The translations under genes were made by a program, and so were the position numbers. 64,000 nucleotides of DNA from Megascapheus bottae. Lineage: Eukaryota > Chordata > Mammalia > Rodentia > Geomyidae. A model generated the notes under the pieces. That model was not told the DNA's origin. It did no database searches and saw only the letters and a list, made by a program, of their open reading frames with translations. The stretch covers positions 3,906,001 through 3,970,000 of the forward strand of contig JANJXV010000013.1 in NCBI GenBank assembly GCA_024803745.1, read 5' to 3'. Shown here piece after piece: positions 58,863 through 64,000 of this stretch (position 1 is the stretch's first letter; each line of letters starts with the position of its first letter).

Positions 58863-61199
58863 AAGGTCTATTGAAATGTGTTGTACTGAACTGAGTTCTT
58901 CAAGGGTTTGCATTTTCACAGCAAGTCATGTATTTAAAGTAATAACATCTCAGTTCTTTGAATTTGATTCTTCAAGCAGAATGCTATATCTGACATTTTG
59001 AGTTGAATATTTTCTTGAGTATGTTTGAGATAGCGCCCAAACCATATCTTGATTTATTAATCCCCATCACTTAAATATTACTTACAAATTATAGGAAGCA
59101 CTCTATTACACTTTTCAAGGGCCCAAACATAGTGTAAAGGGACATGTTGAAGAGGTATATTAAAATAATCTGTTCCTAGTATTTCTACAGCATAAAAAGA
59201 TTTGGGAAATTTATTTGCTATGAAAGAAGTTATAGAAAACCACAAATTACATATTGCTCTAAATTGAGTCATTTGGCATAAGGCATATATTTTAAAAGGA
59301 GAAAAAGCCACATAATGAATGTGACTGTTCGCAAGATTAGCACTATATTAGTTCCTCGATCCTTGAGTTTAAAGGGTAAAAAAGGCTTTTCCACAATGAC
59401 AGGTCCTAGCTATTTGAAAGCGCATTTGAATTTAACTTCATAATGCATCATCTTGTGATCTTATGTGAATTTCTTTGTCTTCTCAAATTTTAATTTCCTC
59501 ATTTGCAAGCTTCTTTAAAAGATATAGTCATATGACATGTGAATGAAGTCTATAAACTACATTTTCTTCTTGTTAGAGTTTTTAATCTTGTGGCATAGTT
59601 CTTACAAGTAAACTGAACAAATTTTAAGAGTCACTGTGCAACAAAATGAGATCAGTTTATTCATGTACAGTATGCTTATCTAAATATTACATATTTCCAT
59701 AATTTCTTAGAAGCTTTTATGCACATAATTTCAATCTCCATCTGAAACTTCATTTAATGAAAATTGCTGTATTATTACTTAAGAGTTCAAGGCATATTGT
59801 GGTCAATGACTCTGTCCAAGGCATTGTAACATATCTCATAGACATATGTGGCTTGTGTTCATCCAATTTAGACATTTTCCAAACACAAATTTAATGTAGT
59901 CTCAAATGTCTGATATTTTGTGCTTATAAAAATTGTTGTACTGTGTTTTCTTTCTCAGACTTCTGTGTAGGTTAAGTGCCCTTTGAAGTTCAGCTTCTTC
60001 CATGTCGTTTTGAACAGATTTTGTTTGACCCTGATTATTAACCCATTTAGGCCATATGTATATATTTACATGCCAGCAAATGGAATGTGATTTTTGTCTC
60101 ATGGATATTTTCATAGCACTCATGATTGGAGGTTTCTACAATTAAGTAAGTGTATGTAGATAGCATAAGGAAGGCCCATATTTTTTCTAATCAGGTATAA
60201 GGCAATTGTCCAATCTTTGTAAATATAGCATGCATCTATTTTTATCTTATATTAATAACAGTTAATTTTCTATAACCATTTATAATAATAATTTCCCCTC
60301 TTTTTCCTCTTTCATTTTCTAAGTTTAGCTCACATATACATTGTATTTTTTTCAACTGGAAATTTATGCATTAATCACCTGAAAGTCTTAAGTTAGGGTA
60401 CTATAATCAGGCATATGATCATAAGTAATTCATTTTAAGTAGTTTATCTAAGCAATTTTTTGTGATTATCTCTTGCAAATAGTATTGAAAGTGTTGATAT
60501 CAGAAATATACCAGGATTTTTTGTGAAGCTGTTAAGATTGCTTTTAAATAAGGCAAGAATCTGATGCAACTGAATGTCCAGTCCCTTTGAGCTAAGGTAC
60601 TGATAATATTTGGAAATTTTTTGCTATGAATTGTTGTTGCTATTGAGGGGAAATGTGGGAACCTTGGTTAGATTGCCTCGTTTCATGGTTATTTGCAACA
60701 TGCTTTAAGCTCTTATGCTCTGTCTGCTTTCCTTCATTCTTCCATCAGTGAAACAGGTAATTTTAGATTTGACTTACAATATGAAGATGTGTATAGTGAT
60801 TAGAAGTCTTTTTGAAATTTAGAAATATGGGATATGACTGCATTCTGATAATTTGGTATTGCTTTTCATAGTGAAAGATATAGTTAAGAACTTGTCTATT
60901 AGGCTTAAAGTACCTCTAAATGAATTAACAACTTTTTTATTTTTCTACTGAGCTATCTGAAAAGTAAACATTTGAAATGTAAGTGAAATTAATTTAAATG
61001 CTTATGCCTTTAAAATGTTTATAATTCTGTAACATGGAACATATCACATTCTTTATGTACATAATCCACGTACATATAACTATGTGGGTATGATATCTAT
61101 ATGCATTTATGTATATGTGTGATGTCATTTTTGTGTAAGATTTAATGTGGTTAATGTCAAAGTAGTAATGAAGTACCACTAAACATAGAAACTTAATGG
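58863..61199. other. Non-repetitive intron
   Basis: About 2.3 kb without any recognised repeat, the longest such run in the window. No ORF with family resemblance. Confidence 0.5.
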
Positions 61200-61360
61200 T
61201 TGGGAGCTGGCCTAGATTCCTTAGCACCATATAAGAAGAGAAAGCCAGAAGTAGGGTTGTGGCTTAAGAGGGACAGCAATAGCTTTGAGACCAAGGACCA
61301 TGCCCACACCCTGAGTTCAAGCCCTAGGACTGAGCAAAAAAATAAAAATAAATAAATAGA
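61200..61360 (+). mobile_element. IDL-Geo SINE with ID part deleted
   Basis: A shortened ID-like part ('gggagctggcctag' then 'attccttagcaccat') is followed by the right monomer and an A-rich tail (AAATA repeats). Confidence 0.78.
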
Positions 61361-61687
61361 GAAACTGAAGTAGTTGTTGATAGTGTGAGATCAATGTACT
61401 TAAATAGGAATATTTTTTATTATAAGCTCACAACAGAATGCGTGTGATGTTTTACCTTAAAGTATCCTGTTACAGAAAATACACTAAATATATTTAATGA
61501 TTAGATTGGATGACTGATAGAACAAAAATTATTCAATATAATTTTGGTTTGAGTTGATTAAAATTATTCTCTATTTCTCTTCCTATGATTTTTATAGGCA
61601 TTTATAATTATTTTAAGTAGAAATATTATATTTGTTGGAGTAGATTTTCTCATGTATAAAAAGTTCCAAGAAGAAAAGAGAAAAAGT

Positions 61688-61920
61688 AAGCTTAGTGCAG
61701 TGGCCTGTAATCCTAGCAACTCAGGAGGCTGAGATCTGAAGATCATGGTTCAAAGCCAGCCTGGGCACTGAAGAATATGAGACCCTTATCTCCAATTAAC
61801 CACTAGAAAATAGGAAGTGGAGCTGAGGCTCAAGGGGTAGAGTGGTAGTCTTGAGCTGAAGAGCTCAAGGACAATGTCCAGGCCCAGAGTTCAAGCCCCA
61901 TGACCCACAAAAACAAACAA
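61688..61920 (+). mobile_element. B1/tRNA-like dimeric SINE
   Basis: Complete sense dimer with an (AAAC)n tail, directly followed by an IDL-Geo. Confidence 0.88.
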
Positions 61921-61926
61921 ACTACC

Positions 61927-62118
61927 AAGGCCAGGAGTATAGCTTAGTGGTAGGGTGCTTGCCTAGCATACATGAAGCCCTGGGTTCCATTCCTCATTAT
62001 CACATACGAAGAAAAAGCCAGAAGTGGCCCTGTGGTTCAAGTAGCAGAGAGCCAGCCTTGAGCAAAACAGTTTTCAAGGACAGTGCCCAGGCCCTGAGTT
62101 CAAGCCTCAGGACTGGCT
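61927..62118 (+). mobile_element. IDL-Geo SINE with GATA-repeat tail
   Basis: Full dimer only a few bases after another SINE. Its tail is replaced by a (GATA)n run. Confidence 0.88.
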
Positions 62119-62151
<33 letters not shown>

Positions 62152-62177
62152 CAGATAGATAGATAGATAGATAGATA
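62119..62177. repeat. (GATA)n microsatellite
   Basis: About 14 units with one GACA variant, following an IDL-Geo. Confidence 0.95.
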
Positions 62178-62476
62178 AAAAGTACCAAAAACTCTTAGGG
62201 CCAAGATCTAGAGTTAGTTTCTAAACATTTAACTTTTTCATTAGGTTTTATTTTCAGCTTATAACTATTTTAAACTGTAAAGTAACACTTTATGTAGTAA
62301 AATATAATGTAAATGTGGCTAAATTAAAAGATAAAAGCAAGAAATTACTTGATCAGTTGATTAAGTGAAGGAAAATGCTAGGTTTTCCAGGGAAATAACA
62401 CGTACAGGCAAATTAGTGATTAGTGTTGTTCCACAAAGTATATACAATACAAGATTTTTTAAAAAATAGTTTTAGT

Positions 62477-62688
62477 GTATGATACTGGTGTTTGAACTCG
62501 GCTCCATGGTGGCTCATCAGGAATTCTGACACTTGATCTATGCTTCCAGTCTTGCTTTTAAATGTTTTTTTTTTTTTTTACAATAAAACTTACATAACTT
62601 GTCTGGCCAAGCTACCCTGGCCTCCAGATCTCAGCCTCCTCCTGAATAGTTAGTATTATAGGCATGAGCTACAGTGCCTGGCAGCCTT
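62477..62688 (-). mobile_element. Old B1-type SINE
   Basis: A diverged antisense dimer. The 7SL half is clear ('cagatctcagcctcctcctgaatagttag'), and a T-run lies in its middle. Confidence 0.6.
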
Positions 62689-62725
62689 AAGTTTTTTATT
62701 TATTTATTTTTTTAATTTATTTATT

Positions 62726-62760
62726 TTTGTTTCTATATCCTGGAGGTCCTTTCATTTATT
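62726..62760 (-). mobile_element. Displaced L1 scrap
   Basis: 'tgtttctatatcctggaggtcctttcattta' is L1 text normally about 270 bases further into the element, lying just outside the L1 3' end at 62764. Confidence 0.55.
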
Positions 62761-62763
62761 TTT

Positions 62764-63586
62764 AATATTTTTGCCAGACAGAAGGTGCATTAATTCACAT
62801 ACATTGATACCCTTTCACATGTCTTGGTCCCCATTACTCTCTCCCCAACCTCCACCCCTCATCTTGTTTTCCCCCCTTCCCTATCCAATTTCAAATAACC
62901 AAATACAAATATATCCAATATATCAGATAACAAAGTAAGATACTGTAACAATATGATATAACCAAGGGACAGTAAAAGAGATGAGAGATAACATAGTACA
63001 TTAAGGACAACAATCGTTCATTATATGGCTTTTTTTTTTTTTGTCAGTCCTGGGCTTACGCTCAGGGTCTGAGCACTGTCCTTGGATTTTTCTTAAGGCT
63101 AGAACTCTATCACTTGAGCCTCAGCACCACTTCCGGCTTTTTCTAGGTATGTGGTACCAAGGAATCGAACCCGGGTCTTGGTGCATGCTAGACAAGCACT
63201 CTACCACTAGGCCAAACTCCCGGCCCCAAATTATATGGCTTTTGTTTCAATATCCTGGAGGTCCTTTCAATTAGCTTCATACTATATGGCCTTATATATC
63301 AAGGTTTTGCTCTATTGCAAATCTCTGGTAATAGAGCCCAAGGTTTCTACAGATTATGACAAATGAGGGAAACCATTGAGCCTAAGTTCCTTTGAGTCTG
63401 GCGTACTTCACTTAATTTGATTTTTTCTAAGTCTTTCCATTTCCTAACAAATGGGTCGATGTCATTTTTTCTGACAGCAGCATAGAATTCCACTGTGTAG
63501 AAATACCACATCTTGTTGATCCACTCATCAACTGAGGGACATCTAAGTTGGTTCCATATCTTTGCTATAGTGAATAATGCTGCAAT
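62764..63586 (-). mobile_element. L1 3' end, split by IDL-Geo
   Basis: 3' UTR from 'gccagacagaaggtgcattaattc', continuing after the SINE at 63034-63229 to the ORF2 end (AALFTIAKIWNQLRCPSVDEWINKMWY). It stops at 'aatgctgcaa', where a second SINE begins. Same subfamily as 1052-1785. Confidence 0.88.
63034..63229 (-). mobile_element. IDL-Geo SINE inserted in L1
   Basis: Full dimer. The L1 sequence ATTATATGGCTTTT is duplicated at 63020-63033 and 63230-63243. Confidence 0.94.
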
Positions 63587-63781
63587 TTTTTTTGCCAGTC
63601 CGGGGCTTGAGCTCAGGGCCTGACCACTGTCCTTGGACTTTCTCAAGACTAGAGCTCTACCACTTGAGCCTCAGCACCACTTCCAGCTTTTTTTTCTATG
63701 TATGTGGTACCGAGGAATGGAACCCAGGTCTTCATGTATGCTAGGCAAGCACTTTAACCACTAGGCCAAGCTCCCGGTCCA
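63586..63781 (-). mobile_element. IDL-Geo SINE at the 5' edge of L1
   Basis: Full dimer starting exactly where the L1 ORF2 text stops. No L1 is recognised beyond it, so it may mark the truncation point. Confidence 0.9.
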
Positions 63782-64000
63782 AGTTTTTATTTTTGTTTCT
63801 GTTTTTTGATGATATAAATTTGTTTCCTCATGACTTAGAAAACCATAAATTTAAGATCAAGATGTTGGAATTGTTTCTTCTAAACCCTTCATCCTTATTC
63901 TGCAGTTGGCCACTTGATTTATTGGTCTTCATTTGTGTGTAGGTTTTCTGGTTCTAGCTTAACAATACATGATAGGAATTCCTATATTGTTAAATGATTA

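Larger units (their letters stand above)
43507..64000 (+). other. DLG2: Presumed DLG2 intron downstream of the exon
   Basis: No following exon was recognised up to the window end. The content is L1, SINE, MIR and non-repetitive AT-rich sequence. Intron status is inferred from the donor at 43506/43507. Confidence 0.65.

Noticed and set aside
62119..62177. Regularly spaced repeats as a CRISPR array
   Set aside because: It is an uninterrupted tetranucleotide microsatellite with no spacers, in mammalian DNA.

Overview
This is an AT-rich stretch of mammalian, almost certainly rodent, nuclear DNA. It has no operons, no long intact ORFs and no bacterial-type genes. It is built from LINE-1 fragments, tRNA- and 7SL-derived SINEs, old MIR elements, microsatellites and non-repetitive intron. 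The commonest SINE is a dimer: a left half like rodent ID (tRNA-Ala type) and a distinctive right half. This matches the published description of IDL-Geo, a SINE restricted to Geomyoidea (kangaroo rats, pocket mice, pocket gophers). The host is therefore probably a geomyoid rodent.

The only convincing functional gene part is one 146-base coding exon on the + strand at 43361-43506, with good splice sites on both sides. Its 48 full codons, plus one codon split with the previous exon, match the end of the L27 domain and following linker of a DLG-family (discs large) scaffold protein, best fit DLG2 (PSD-93/chapsyn-110). The rest of the window then reads as intron of that gene: about 43.4 kb upstream and 20.5 kb downstream.

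Layout: 1-9 kb holds short L1 3' ends, an old L1 (6.1-7.3 kb) and many SINEs. 9-16 kb is mostly non-repetitive intron with scattered SINEs. 16.4-20.3 kb contains two nests of repeats inside repeats. 20-29 kb has SINEs, MIRs and a 270-base composite pyrimidine microsatellite grown next to a SINE. 29-36 kb has several L1 3' ends, one with a twin-primed inversion, and two unrecognised antisense ORFs. 36.6-37.4 kb carries a gammaretrovirus-like pol fragment directly beside a broken MRPS16 retrocopy. 38-46 kb contains SINEs, the DLG2 exon and copies of an uncharacterised L1-like 3' end. 46.5-48.6 kb is a long old L1 split by a younger inverted L1. 52.7-54.5 kb has two L1s joined 5' end to 5' end. 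55-64 kb is intron with SINEs, a lone IDL monomer and an L1 split by SINEs.

No new gene system was found. The most interesting items are the L27-isoform exon, the right monomer shared by two SINE families, the back-to-back L1 junction, the unnamed repeats present in two or three copies, and the strong antisense bias of L1 and IDL-Geo relative to the host gene. Element boundaries were read by eye and are good to roughly 5-20 bases for young copies and worse for old ones.
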